A DNA stretch of 32,855 nt from the NCBI GenBank assembly GCA_020847075.1, contig JADLCS010000089.1, positions 1 to 32,855 of the forward strand. Reading direction: 5' to 3'. Position numbers and translations under genes: made by a program. The notes under the pieces are model-generated. The model saw nothing but the letters and a program-made list of their open reading frames with translations, was not told the origin of the DNA and ran no database searches. The stretch is from Gammaproteobacteria bacterium (GTDB lineage Bacteria > Pseudomonadota > Gammaproteobacteria > SZUA-140). Below are positions 16,094 to 23,747 of this stretch, in pieces (positions within the stretch are counted from its first letter, which is position 1; every line of letters begins with the position of its first letter).

Positions 16094-17411
16094 GCCCCAC
16101 CTCCGGATCGGCGACGAAGTGCTGGACACGGAAACTTTCCCGCCGGCCATCCTCTCCGGTCACGTGGACCAGCACGGAATGCAGCCCCGGGGACAGTCCG
16201 CCCTCGACATGCAGATTCACGTCCTGGCGACCCGCGCTCACGAACGAGACCTGCGCCGCGTCCAGGACATAGCCTTCCGGGGCAAGACCTTCCACCTGTA
16301 TGTTCAGCGTCACCGGACGATAGAGCTTGTTGGCGAGACTGATGCGATAGTCGTCGATCTGTTCGCCCTGCAGGGTCTCCGCGCGATAGACCGAGAAATG
16401 GAACGGCTGGTAGGACCAGATGCCCCAGGAGAACAGCGTCAGGCCGAACATCGTCAACAGCAGAGACCACGGCAGGCGCAGCAGAATCGATCCCACGTTG
16501 GTGCGCCTGTCTGGCGCCGGGGCGGCGCCCGCCTCGCCGACGGCGAAGCGCAGCAGGCTGTTGCCGGACTTGCGTGAACTGCGGATGCTGCTGCAGGCGG
16601 TGATGCATTCGCCGCAATTGATGCAAGCGTCATAGACCTCGGTCCGGCGCGGATCGATCCCGATGAAACAGGAGGTCTCGCAGAAATTGCAGCGCGAGCA
16701 TTCCTCGGGATGCGCCTTGTCGTGCACCACGTGCAGCGTCTCGCGCGTCTTGAAGGTATGCTGCCAGACGCGGTAGACGCACATGAAGCGGCACCAGAAA
16801 TGGCGGATGAAGGCGATGTCGAGAAACAGGATCAGCACGAAGATCGTGTAAATCCAGTACAGGGAGCCCGCCAGACGCGGGTCGTCGCGAAAGGTCATGA
16901 ACTTCCAGATCATCTCGGGGGAGTAGAAGTACAGCAGAGGCACCAGCGCGGTCGCAGCGCTGACCGCGAGGAAAAGCGCCCCCAGGATCACCCAGTTGAG
17001 CCATTTGTCCTTGCCGCTCGAGACCTGCATCCGCCTTCCGTCCAGGCTCACCTCGGCGCGCTTTCCGAGCAGCTTGCGCGTCATGGTATTCGCCCACTCC
17101 GCCAGTGTATTCTGGGGACAGGACCAGCCGCAGAATGCCGTGCCGACCAGGGAATAGGTCATCACCAGCAGACTCGACAGTGCCAGCCACAGGCCGACCA
17201 CCAGGAAGAAATCGGAGAACCATACCTGACGGTCGAGCACCACGAAGGCGCCATCGACGGGGTCGATGCGGAACAGGCCGGAGACCGGGACCAGGATGGC
17301 GAGAAACAGGGTGGTGAGTTGCACCGCGCGCCGGGTGACGTGGAGGCGGCGTCCGGCCCGGGCATCCGCCGAGACGATCGGAATACCGGCCAATGTCCTT
17401 TGATAATTCAT
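16086..17411 (-). CDS. ccoG: cytochrome oxidase accessory protein CcoG (FixG/RdxA)
   Basis: CcoG is a membrane iron-sulfur protein that reduces copper for delivery to the CuB site of cbb3 oxidases. The 441 residues contain four to five membrane helices, a CGWSCPQN motif (94-101), a ferredoxin-like domain with CSRCNFCETSC (Cys238, 241, 244, 248) and CINCGECITAC (Cys263, 266, 269, 273) for two 4Fe-4S clusters, one more helix, and the periplasmic immunoglobulin-like C-terminal domain (about 330-440). It heads a minus-strand operon with a CcoP-N-like protein, a cytochrome and a FixH-like lipoprotein. The copper ATPase CcoI that often follows ccoG is not present here. Confidence 0.95.
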   Translation of the reverse strand: MNYQRTLAGIPIVSADARAGRRLHVTRRAVQLTTLFLAILVPVSGLFRIDPVDGAFVVLDRQVWFSDFFLVVGLWLALSSLLVMTYSLVGTAFCGWSCPQNTLAEWANTMTRKLLGKRAEVSLDGRRMQVSSGKDKWLNWVILGALFLAVSAATALVPLLYFYSPEMIWKFMTFRDDPRLAGSLYWIYTIFVLILFLDIAFIRHFWCRFMCVYRVWQHTFKTRETLHVVHDKAHPEECSRCNFCETSCFIGIDPRRTEVYDACINCGECITACSSIRSSRKSGNSLLRFAVGEAGAAPAPDRRTNVGSILLRLPWSLLLTMFGLTLFSWGIWSYQPFHFSVYRAETLQGEQIDDYRISLANKLYRPVTLNIQVEGLAPEGYVLDAAQVSFVSAGRQDVNLHVEGGLSPGLHSVLVHVTGEDGRRESFRVQHFVADPEVGHG

Positions 17412-17479
17412 GCCATTAGACTAGCACGCCGAGGGGCGATTTTCACTCATGAGATCCCCCGGCGGGGCGTTGAAACAGG

Positions 17480-20104
17480 CTATTCCACAGGCTCCGCGAC
17501 GACGTCGCGATCGAGCGGGCTCACGGCGCGCAGACGGTCCAGATAGGCCTCGGCCCGGATCGGGTCGCCCGTTTGTCGCTCCAGCCGCCAGAGCGCGCGC
17601 AAGGCCTCCGCATGATCGGGACGGACGCCGAGGATCGCCTGCAGACCCCGCCGCCGGTCATCCTCCGACGCAGACGAACGCGACAGCGCGGCGTACATCT
17701 CATCCGCCAGGGAGTAGGAGATCCAGCGGTCGCGCGGATTGGCCTGATAGGCATAGCGGATCAGCCGGATCGACTCGGCATCCTCTCCGCGCAGGGCGGC
17801 GAGCCAGCCGCGCAGCCCCAGATCGGCCGCGATATAGGGGCGCTCCAGCACAGGGAAATCCCCCGCCCCGATCCTCAGCTCCGCGGCGGCCTGCTCGACC
17901 GTGGGCCGCCGCTCCAGCAGCCAGTCCAGCACGGCGGCCAGGGCCGGCTCGGCGCGATAGCGGGCATGCGGGAGGCGATATTCGATCACCGGCCGCCATT
18001 CATCCTGCAAGGGGCCCTCGGATACGGGGATCCTTCCCCAGTAACGCCCCAGCCAGGTCCAGGCGCCCTCGCCGCCGGTCGGATCGGCGGCGCCGCCCGC
18101 TCCGGCATCCGCCCGGGAACGAGGGATCGCGAGGACAGCCTCCCCCTCGAATCCGACCAGGGCGAGGCGGAACCCGTCCATGAACAGGACGCCGCCGGGA
18201 AATACATGGCGAAAGGTCCGCAATACGACACGCAGGGACTCCAGGTCGAACTGGTTCAAGGCCAGCCACTGTACGAAGACCCCGCCCGGGTTCAGCCGCG
18301 CCCGCGCGAGTTCGAACTGCTGCACCGACAACAAGGCGCTGCGGCCGGCCAGATCCGGATGGAAGACATCCCCGATCACCACGTCATAGCGTCGCGCGGA
18401 AACGCGCAGGAAACGCCGCACATCGTCGCGCACGATGTCCATCTGCCCGGCGATCCCGCCGTTGACCGGCGCGAACCAGTCACGCGCCGCGATGATGGAT
18501 CCGCGGGACAATTCCACGGCCGTGCGCTCCAGCGCCGGATATGGCAGCGAACCGGCGGCGGAGATACCGGTGCCCAGACCCAGAAAGAGCACCGATCCCG
18601 GCGCCGGGTGCAGCAGAAGCGGGAGCCGCGCCTGATTCTTCTGCAGCTCGACCGCCGCCGGTTCGGTCGAGGCATCCATGCGCTGCAGGTCCGTCAGCAA
18701 GACGCGCTGCCCGTCCGCCTGCCCCACCACGTGGGTGATGGTCACCGCATCCTCGTATCGATACAGATCCCGGCTGCCGGTATAGCTGTCGGGCAGCATC
18801 CGATGCAGGGGCGGGAACTCCCCCAGCGGCAGGGCGAGGCCCAGCAGGGGGATCAGCGCGAGCCACGCCGCGCGGTGGGCGGACCAGATCATGCCGCAGA
18901 CGAACAGCAGGAGCCCGGCCACGACGACCGTCATGGTGCTCCCCACCAGCGGGATCAACACGAACCCGGCGACAAGCGCCCCCAGCGCGGCGCCCGTCGA
19001 ATTCACCCCGTACAATACCGCCCCGTGTTGCGGGCCGGCGCCGAAACGCGCGTTCAACAAGGGCAGCCAGGCGCCCAGCGCCAGCGTCACCGGAAGGGTC
19101 AGCGCCGCCAGGAGCGCGGCCTCCGCCAGCAGGGACGCGCCCAGCGACGCGAAGGTATGGGTCTCCAGCACGGCCGAGACCCCGGGCAACAGCCTGAGGC
19201 CGGCGAGGGTACAGGACGCGGCGACCAGGGGCAGCACGGTGAACCAGACCCGGCCGGTCATATGGCGGGCGAGCAGGCTGCCGAGACCGATGCCGCACAG
19301 ATAAACCGCCAAGATGACGGCCAGCACATACTCGGTGCGCATCAGCACCATGCCGAACAGACGTGTCCAGCCGACCTCCAGCATGATGGCCGCGGCGCCG
19401 AGCCCGCCGTAGATGAGCAGGGTCGCACGGGGGATCACCCGCCCGGAGACGGCGAAGGCGCTATCGTCCCCCGCCCCTTCCCCGTCCAGCCGCCCGCTCA
19501 ACGCCAGCGCGCCCAGGGCGACGAGCAGGCCGATCGCGGCCACGAGATGGATCGCGGCCGCCCAGCCATAGGCGGGCAACAGCCACAAGGGCAGCAGGGC
19601 GCCCACGGCCGCCCCGCAGGCGTTCGCGCCGTAGATACGCCCCAGCGCGCGGGTCTCGCCCGCCACCGCGCGCAAGACCAAGGGAAAGCCGAGGCCCATC
19701 GCCGTCGCCGGCACCAGGATCAGCAGCAGCAGCGCGGCGCCCTGCAGGACATACCAGCCGGTCAGACCGACATCCGGGGCGATCGCATCCAGGCGGTCGC
19801 CGGTGAAACCCAGCAGAAAAGGCAGCGCCAGCGCATACAGGGCGACTCCGCCCTCCAGCAGGGCGAACACCCGCAGCGGCCGCCAGCGCCGCCAGCGGGT
19901 GCCGAGCAGACTGCCCAGCCCCAGCCCCCCCCTGAACGCCGCCACCGTGACGACGACCCCGAAGATACTGATCCCGAACTGCAGGGACAGCATGCGGGCC
20001 CACAATACCTCGAACGCGAGACTGGTCATGCCCGAGCCGGCATACAGCAGGGACAGCGGCAGGATCCGCCCCGCCCCCCGCCGGTCGACGGCCGCGGTCG
20101 TCAT
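17480..20104 (-). CDS. membrane-anchored spermidine-synthase-like protein (fused transporter-like domain)
   Basis: The 874-residue protein has three parts: a polytopic domain of about twelve to fourteen helices (1-430) resembling the transporter-like half of fused spermidine synthases, a Rossmann methyltransferase-like polyamine-synthase domain (about 440-690; SAM-binding VLFLGLGTGIS at 505-515 and YDVVIGDVFHPDLAG), and an alpha-helical C-terminal region (about 700-874) with TPR-like repeats (RDRWISYSLADEMYAAL, DHAEALRALWRL). Such fusions are common in bacteria, but their substrate is mostly unknown; aminopropyl transfer should not be assumed. It sits 72 bases downstream of the membrane-protein operon and could be its last gene. 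Confidence 0.85.
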   Translation of the reverse strand: MTTAAVDRRGAGRILPLSLLYAGSGMTSLAFEVLWARMLSLQFGISIFGVVVTVAAFRGGLGLGSLLGTRWRRWRPLRVFALLEGGVALYALALPFLLGFTGDRLDAIAPDVGLTGWYVLQGAALLLLILVPATAMGLGFPLVLRAVAGETRALGRIYGANACGAAVGALLPLWLLPAYGWAAAIHLVAAIGLLVALGALALSGRLDGEGAGDDSAFAVSGRVIPRATLLIYGGLGAAAIMLEVGWTRLFGMVLMRTEYVLAVILAVYLCGIGLGSLLARHMTGRVWFTVLPLVAASCTLAGLRLLPGVSAVLETHTFASLGASLLAEAALLAALTLPVTLALGAWLPLLNARFGAGPQHGAVLYGVNSTGAALGALVAGFVLIPLVGSTMTVVVAGLLLFVCGMIWSAHRAAWLALIPLLGLALPLGEFPPLHRMLPDSYTGSRDLYRYEDAVTITHVVGQADGQRVLLTDLQRMDASTEPAAVELQKNQARLPLLLHPAPGSVLFLGLGTGISAAGSLPYPALERTAVELSRGSIIAARDWFAPVNGGIAGQMDIVRDDVRRFLRVSARRYDVVIGDVFHPDLAGRSALLSVQQFELARARLNPGGVFVQWLALNQFDLESLRVVLRTFRHVFPGGVLFMDGFRLALVGFEGEAVLAIPRSRADAGAGGAADPTGGEGAWTWLGRYWGRIPVSEGPLQDEWRPVIEYRLPHARYRAEPALAAVLDWLLERRPTVEQAAAELRIGAGDFPVLERPYIAADLGLRGWLAALRGEDAESIRLIRYAYQANPRDRWISYSLADEMYAALSRSSASEDDRRRGLQAILGVRPDHAEALRALWRLERQTGDPIRAEAYLDRLRAVSPLDRDVVAEPVE

Positions 20105-20176
20105 CGCGCATGCCCGCGGAAGGCACGCCGCGGCGTTCGTGCTGGCAGTCGCACCGTCATGCGGAAGCGCCGCCGG

Positions 20177-20563
20177 TCAGGGCGAAGAGGACGGAAAGAA
20201 CCACACCACCGCGACGACCGAATGGACGATGGCCAGGGTCAGGCTGAAGCCCGCGAAGATCATGTGGGGGATGAATACGCGCTTCCCGTACAGCGCCATC
20301 GCCACCCCGAGCGCGACGGTCACGAGGAGGAATACCAGCAGCGCGGCGCCCATGATAAACATGATCAGATGCTTTTGCCGCTCCGGCACCTCGAAGACCC
20401 CGGTCCCCTCCCTGGCCTGCTGGGTAAAGGCATGCATCACCTGGGTCTCGGGGAGCGGCTCCGCCGCCGGTCCCGCCGGATCTTCCGCGTGCACCGGCCC
20501 CGCCAGCAGGAGCAAGAGCGGAAACAGGAGTCCGCGCAGGACGATTCCGAGACGGGCTTTCAT
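20177..20563 (-). CDS. exported membrane protein, two helices, unknown function
   Basis: The 128-residue product has a signal peptide (1-26, cleavage after VHA), a short periplasmic stretch with a Pro- and Ala-rich start, and two hydrophobic helices (about 65-90 and 98-122). The second starts FIPHMIFAGFSLTLAIVHSVVAVVWFF. The His and Phe placement in the helices recalls heme-binding membrane bundles, but no established motif is present. It lies 11 bases after the preceding small membrane protein gene and is near the end of the eight-gene operon running from about 23315. I do not recognise a family. Confidence 0.65.
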   Translation of the reverse strand: MKARLGIVLRGLLFPLLLLLAGPVHAEDPAGPAAEPLPETQVMHAFTQQAREGTGVFEVPERQKHLIMFIMGAALLVFLLVTVALGVAMALYGKRVFIPHMIFAGFSLTLAIVHSVVAVVWFFPSSSP

Positions 20564-20574
20564 GTGAGCGGAAT

Positions 20575-20805
20575 CTATTCCTCTTCCCGGTCATCCCGCG
20601 CGGCGGGTTTGCGCCAGGCGAAATACCAGTAGAGTATCGCCATCAGGATGAAGGGGGAAACGACGATCGGCAGCAGGAAGAGAAAAATATACCAGGGGGT
20701 CTCCGGCGTCACGTGCAAATAACGATAGCTGTCTACCGCCCACGCCAGTTCCGGCATCGGCAATGCGACGACGACGGCCAGGATCCATCCGATCCGTTTG
20801 TTCAT
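20575..20805 (-). CDS. 76-residue exported single-helix membrane protein
   Basis: A signal sequence (1-23, likely cleavage after LAWA) leads into a short periplasmic segment with several Tyr residues (VDSYRYLHVTPETPWYI). One strong membrane helix follows (about 40-64), then a charged cytoplasmic tail rich in Asp, Glu and Arg. The aromatic helix end ILYWYFAWRKP is typical of small respiratory-complex subunits. Its start overlaps the stop of the SUMF1-fold gene (ATGA), so its translation is coupled to that gene. No known family recognised. Confidence 0.65.
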   Translation of the reverse strand: MNKRIGWILAVVVALPMPELAWAVDSYRYLHVTPETPWYIFLFLLPIVVSPFILMAILYWYFAWRKPAARDDREEE

Positions 20806-21878
20806 TCTGCCTCCGTTCCCGCGGCGACGTCTTCCACGCAGCGGAAACCGAAAAAGTCCGATGCATAGTGCGGCCAGGAAAAATTGCGATGATAGGTGCT
20901 GGTCGAGAATGGATCGCTCTTCCAGGATCCCCCGCGCAGCACCTTGTCAAAGCCTTGCACGGGGACCAGGTCCACGATCTTCATGGCGCGATCCGCCGGA
21001 GAATTCGCCACCCCGACCTTGCCCTGGAACAACTCCGCCGGGGCAGGCGACCCGGCATAGGGCTTGAAATCGTCCGCGACCCATTCGCTCACGTTGCCGG
21101 CCATGTCCTGCACCCCGTAATAGCTGGCGCCGGACGGATAGCGTGTGACCTCGGTGGTCGATCCCACCTGATAATAGGTGTTGAGGCGAGCGGCGTCCAT
21201 GGCCTCCCCCCACGGCCAGCGCCGGCCGTCCGGACCACGCGCGGCCTTCTCCCATTCCGCCTCAGTGGGCAGGCGCTTGCCGGCCCAGTCCGCGTAGGCG
21301 GCGGCATCGAACCAGGACACCATCGTCACCGGATGCAGCTCCAGTCCCGGCGGGATCCGCCCGTTCTCCCAGTGCAGAGGCGGACGATGGCCGGTCTCCG
21401 CGACGAAGCGCGCGTACTGCGCGTTCGTCACCGGATATTTATCGATGCGATACCCGGCCAGACGCAGGCGATGTTCGGGTCGATCCTGGGCATCGCTGCG
21501 TTCGCGATCGGTACCCATGAGGAATTCACCCGCGGGCACCGTCACCATGGTGGCGAGTTCCCGCCATTGTTCCGGGCTGAGCAGGCCCTCGGCCTGTTCG
21601 ACCGCATAGCTGGCCTGGGCGTCGATGCTGTGTTCGTTCTTTCGATTCAACGTCAGGTCTTCGCCCGCGGCGCGGACACGCTGATTCACCTCCGCCAGAT
21701 CGTAGGTGGCCTTGCCCTTCATATAGGACAGGCGATCGGCGCCCAGCATGAGCACATGGACGATGCCACCCAGCATGGCCAGGGCCACGCAGGTCACCAG
21801 AGTGGCGGCGAGATAGCGCCGGCGGCGCGCCCGCTCCTCCTCCCCCAGCTCCTGCCGTTGTCGATAGAGGGTGGCCAT
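20802..21878 (-). CDS. membrane-anchored SUMF1/FGE-fold protein lacking the catalytic cysteines
   Basis: The 358 residues comprise a basic N-terminus, one membrane helix (about 23-46), a linker, and a formylglycine-generating-enzyme fold (about 110-350) on the periplasmic side. Recognisable fold motifs are VPAGEFLMGTD, FDAAAYADWAGKRLPTEAEWEKAAR (197-214 region), GNVSEW (261-266), VLRGGSW (313-319) and FFGFRC. After RGGSW, where true formylglycine-generating enzymes carry the active-site cysteines, the sequence is KSDPFSTSTYHRNF with none. It is therefore unlikely to make formylglycine and more likely a binding or scaffold domain. Similar-fold proteins (NirV) occur near nitrite reductase genes. 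Its place among cytochrome and oxidase-like genes suggests a role in assembling or bracing a respiratory complex. Confidence 0.85.
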   Translation of the reverse strand: MATLYRQRQELGEEERARRRRYLAATLVTCVALAMLGGIVHVLMLGADRLSYMKGKATYDLAEVNQRVRAAGEDLTLNRKNEHSIDAQASYAVEQAEGLLSPEQWRELATMVTVPAGEFLMGTDRERSDAQDRPEHRLRLAGYRIDKYPVTNAQYARFVAETGHRPPLHWENGRIPPGLELHPVTMVSWFDAAAYADWAGKRLPTEAEWEKAARGPDGRRWPWGEAMDAARLNTYYQVGSTTEVTRYPSGASYYGVQDMAGNVSEWVADDFKPYAGSPAPAELFQGKVGVANSPADRAMKIVDLVPVQGFDKVLRGGSWKSDPFSTSTYHRNFSWPHYASDFFGFRCVEDVAAGTEAE

Positions 21879-21884
21879 GACGCG

Positions 21885-22340
21885 CTATTCGCCCGTGGAC
21901 TTCTGGCCCTTCTCGCGATAGACCAGGTGCCGGGGCAGGCGACCATAGGTGCGTTTGACGACGATCTCGCCGATCACTCCGCCGAAGGCCGCGGCCTCCA
22001 CCGCCAGGATGACGATCAGGATCCACAGCGGAAAGGTCAGCATCTGGCTCCCCTGCGGCAGGGAATCGGCATAATAGAGGGTGAAATAATTGATGATGCG
22101 GACGATCAGCGGGGGAAAATAGCACAGCCATTTCCCGCCCAGTCCGAAGATCACCGCGACCACGATACCGGCGATGAGAGGCACGACGAACAGATCCAGG
22201 ATCCAGACGAGGCCGAAGGTGCCGAGCCCCCACCACAATTCCACGTCCACGCCGAGAATGCGGTCACCCGCGTAGTTGACCAGACAGCCGGCGATCAGCG
22301 CGATACCGCCCGTGACATAGCGCTTGGTCTGTACATTCAT
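21885..22340 (-). CDS. polytopic membrane protein, about four helices, unknown function
   Basis: The 151-residue inner-membrane protein has hydrophobic segments near 10-28, 36-68 (possibly two), 72-90 and 103-125, and a basic C-terminal tail (KRTYGRLPRHLVYREKGQK). It carries no metal or heme motif that I can identify. Start and end are tightly packed: the ATG overlaps the stop of the monoheme cytochrome gene by four bases, and only six bases separate it from the SUMF1-fold gene. This strict co-translation suggests that the cytochrome, this protein and the SUMF1-fold protein act together. Confidence 0.7.
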   Translation of the reverse strand: MNVQTKRYVTGGIALIAGCLVNYAGDRILGVDVELWWGLGTFGLVWILDLFVVPLIAGIVVAVIFGLGGKWLCYFPPLIVRIINYFTLYYADSLPQGSQMLTFPLWILIVILAVEAAAFGGVIGEIVVKRTYGRLPRHLVYREKGQKSTGE

Positions 22341-22822
22341 GGACAGCTCTCACCCGTCAACGCGCTGCATTCCGCCGTCCGGGTTTCCTTCAGATACCAG
22401 TCCTTGACCTGCAGGCTGGCGAGATATTCCGCCAGCCTCCTGCGTTCGTCCTCGGGCAGGCCGGCATAGGAGGGCATCTGAAACTCCTTCTTCAGACGCG
22501 AAGGGAGGATCTCCTGGGGATTCGGCGCCGACAGATAGGCGAACAACCACTCCCGGTCGCGCAAGGATCCTATCCCGTCGAGCGCCGGCGCGGGAACCGC
22601 GCGCAGCATGTCACGCAGCGTCCACAGTGTATGGCAACTGCGGCACTCGTATTTACGGATAAGCTCCCCCGCCTCCCGGCTCAGTTCGGCGGAGGCGTTA
22701 CTGTAGAACGGGATGCTGCTGTCGTTTGCGGTGCTTTCACGCTGCCGGTGGAAGTTCCATCCCATCAACCCGACCACGAGCACCAGGGTGAGGATGGGTA
22801 TGGTCTTCTCACCTCTTTTCAT
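22337..22822 (-). CDS. membrane-anchored monoheme cytochrome c
   Basis: The 161-residue product has an N-terminal membrane anchor (about 7-23) and a periplasmic cytochrome domain with one heme site, CRSCH (60-64), and a likely axial Met in EFQMPSY (Met116). The segment LDGIGSLRDREWLFAYL (81-97) also appears, with few changes, in the cytochrome at 29494-30081, and resembles the corresponding part of CcoO, so these are related CcoO-like cytochromes. A C-terminal extension has two cysteines (152 and 160) that could form a disulfide. It overlaps the CcoS-like gene by 14 bases upstream and the four-helix protein gene by four bases downstream. Confidence 0.88.
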   Translation of the reverse strand: MKRGEKTIPILTLVLVVGLMGWNFHRQRESTANDSSIPFYSNASAELSREAGELIRKYECRSCHTLWTLRDMLRAVPAPALDGIGSLRDREWLFAYLSAPNPQEILPSRLKKEFQMPSYAGLPEDERRRLAEYLASLQVKDWYLKETRTAECSALTGESCP

Positions 22823-23093
22823 GCCTGGACGCGTGATGTTCGGCCTTTTCCTTCAGGATTTCCTCGCGGCGCTCCATCTGGCGCTTCAAGACCTCCCGGC
22901 TCTTCGCATACTCTTCCGGCGACATCTTGTCCCTGTCGTTCTCGTCGAACACCAGGTACTTGATGTCTTCGTCGAACTGCTCGTTCTGGTGCGCCCAACG
23001 GATACCGAAAATCGCGGCGATGATGATCAGGCCGCCTGCGATCATCCACACATAGATCGTCCAGCCATCCGGCAGGGATTGAAAGAAATTCAT
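22809..23093 (-). CDS. CcoS-like membrane protein with a charged extension
   Basis: The 94-residue protein has one membrane helix (about 12-32) followed by AHQNEQFDEDIKYLVFDEND (35-54). This matches the pattern of CcoS/FixS, in which a single helix is followed by a Gln-Phe-Asp-Asp segment and a short acidic stretch. CcoS is required to insert copper and heme cofactors into cbb3 oxidase. Unlike usual CcoS proteins of about 50 residues, this one has 40 more, highly charged and probably helical (MSPEEYAKSREVLKRQMERR). It is the second gene of its operon, 12 bases after a small membrane-protein gene. Confidence 0.6.
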   Translation of the reverse strand: MNFFQSLPDGWTIYVWMIAGGLIIIAAIFGIRWAHQNEQFDEDIKYLVFDENDRDKMSPEEYAKSREVLKRQMERREEILKEKAEHHASRHEKR

Positions 23094-23105
23094 ATGCGGT
23101 TCCTC

Positions 23106-23315
23106 CTAGAACAGCCGTCCCTGCAGCAATTGTAATCCACCGAATATCACGGCAACAATCGTTCCGACGATTATCCATAAAAACATGACCTTCTCGCCCG
23201 TTTTCAGCCCGGCTTCCTTGCGGGCCATCCAGACAAAACGCAGGATGATCGCGGCAAAGACCAGGACGCCGATCAGCATGAAAATGAAGATTCCTACACT
23301 GAACTCCTGGCCGCG
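23106..23315 (-). CDS. small two-helix membrane protein; N-terminus uncertain
   Basis: The certain part is 69 residues: two hydrophobic helices (about 8-30 and 43-62) separated by a basic loop (WMARKEAGLKTGEKV), ending LQLLQGRLF. The frame is open upstream to a GTG at 23519, but that codon lies inside a strong terminator of the upstream oxidase operon, and the extra 68 residues look like low-grade sequence. Met codons at 23480 and 23465 are other options; the former has AAGGG ten bases upstream. The ATG at 23315 has an AAGGG directly adjacent, which is too close for a good ribosome site. It heads the operon down to 20177. Function unknown. Confidence 0.5.
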   Translation of the reverse strand, partial: RGQEFSVGIFIFMLIGVLVFAAIILRFVWMARKEAGLKTGEKVMFLWIIVGTIVAVIFGGLQLLQGRLF

Positions 23316-23425
23316 CATCCCTTCGATGGTGAAATAGCTGTCGCCCTGCGCATCCTCCGCCTGCACGGAGGCGATCAAACCCTGATCGTGCGCGCTCGAA
23401 GAGAGGCCGGAGAGACGGGATAAAC

Positions 23426-23447
23426 CTGGATATTCGAATATATCCAG
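23426..23447. promoter_or_regulatory. inverted repeat upstream of the membrane-protein operon
   Basis: CTGGATAT and ATATCCAG, eight bases each with a six-base TCGAAT spacer, form a perfect 22-base dyad between the oxidase-operon terminator and the start of the 23315-20177 operon. Its position and symmetry suit an operator. No known consensus (for example FNR) is matched. Confidence 0.4.
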
Positions 23448-23499
23448 CGACCTCCCCGATGGCATGGGTATGGAACGCATGAGAAATAGGCCCTTGCTC

Positions 23500-23533
23500 A
23501 AAAAGGCAATGCCGCTCACGGGAGCGGCATTGC
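23500..23533 (-). terminator. Rho-independent terminator of the core oxidase operon
   Basis: A perfect 12-base-pair stem (23506-23517 with 23522-23533, sequence GCAATGCCGCTC and its complement) with a four-base loop is followed on the minus strand by five T residues (23504-23500). It lies 67 bases beyond the end of the CcoQ-like gene and separates the oxidase operon from the next minus-strand operon. Confidence 0.9.
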
Positions 23534-23599
23534 GGGTGTGACCAGCACTGATGTCGCCGCAGTCAGCCCTCTCAGGGAGTCGCCGACCGCCGGCTGGTT

Positions 23600-23725
23600 C
23601 TAATCGCGGATCTGCGGCTTGCCCTTCTCGTAATTATCGACGAAGAAGCTGTAAATGAACGGCGCCACGAACACGATGATGATGGGAACCAACAGTGCAA
23701 GCGGTGGATTGTCGATATCAATCAT
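23600..23725 (-). CDS. CcoQ-like 41-residue membrane peptide
   Basis: The short frame has a ribosome site (GGGAG, seven bases before the ATG) and encodes a short N-terminus (MIDIDNPP), one helix (about 9-29, LALLVPIIIVFVAPFIYSFF) and a charged cytoplasmic tail (VDNYEKGKPQIRD). Its position, directly after the CcoN, CcoO and CcoP-like genes and before the terminator, is that of a small oxidase subunit such as CcoQ/FixQ, although the sequence is not obviously homologous to CcoQ. I read it as the fourth subunit of this oxidase. Confidence 0.7.
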   Translation of the reverse strand: MIDIDNPPLALLVPIIIVFVAPFIYSFFVDNYEKGKPQIRD

Positions 23726-23747
23726 GGTCGTCTCCCTAGTTCTGAAA

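Noticed and set aside
17573-20632. 1019-codon plus-strand open frame opposite the spermidine-synthase-like gene
   Set aside because: It is the antisense shadow of a GC-rich gene: a Gln-, Arg- and Gly-rich translation with no domain, opposite a clear membrane/enzyme fusion.
20763-22469. 568-codon plus-strand frame opposite the SUMF1-fold and four-helix genes
   Set aside because: Shadow frame; the minus strand shows the SUMF1 motifs, overlapping starts and membrane helices.
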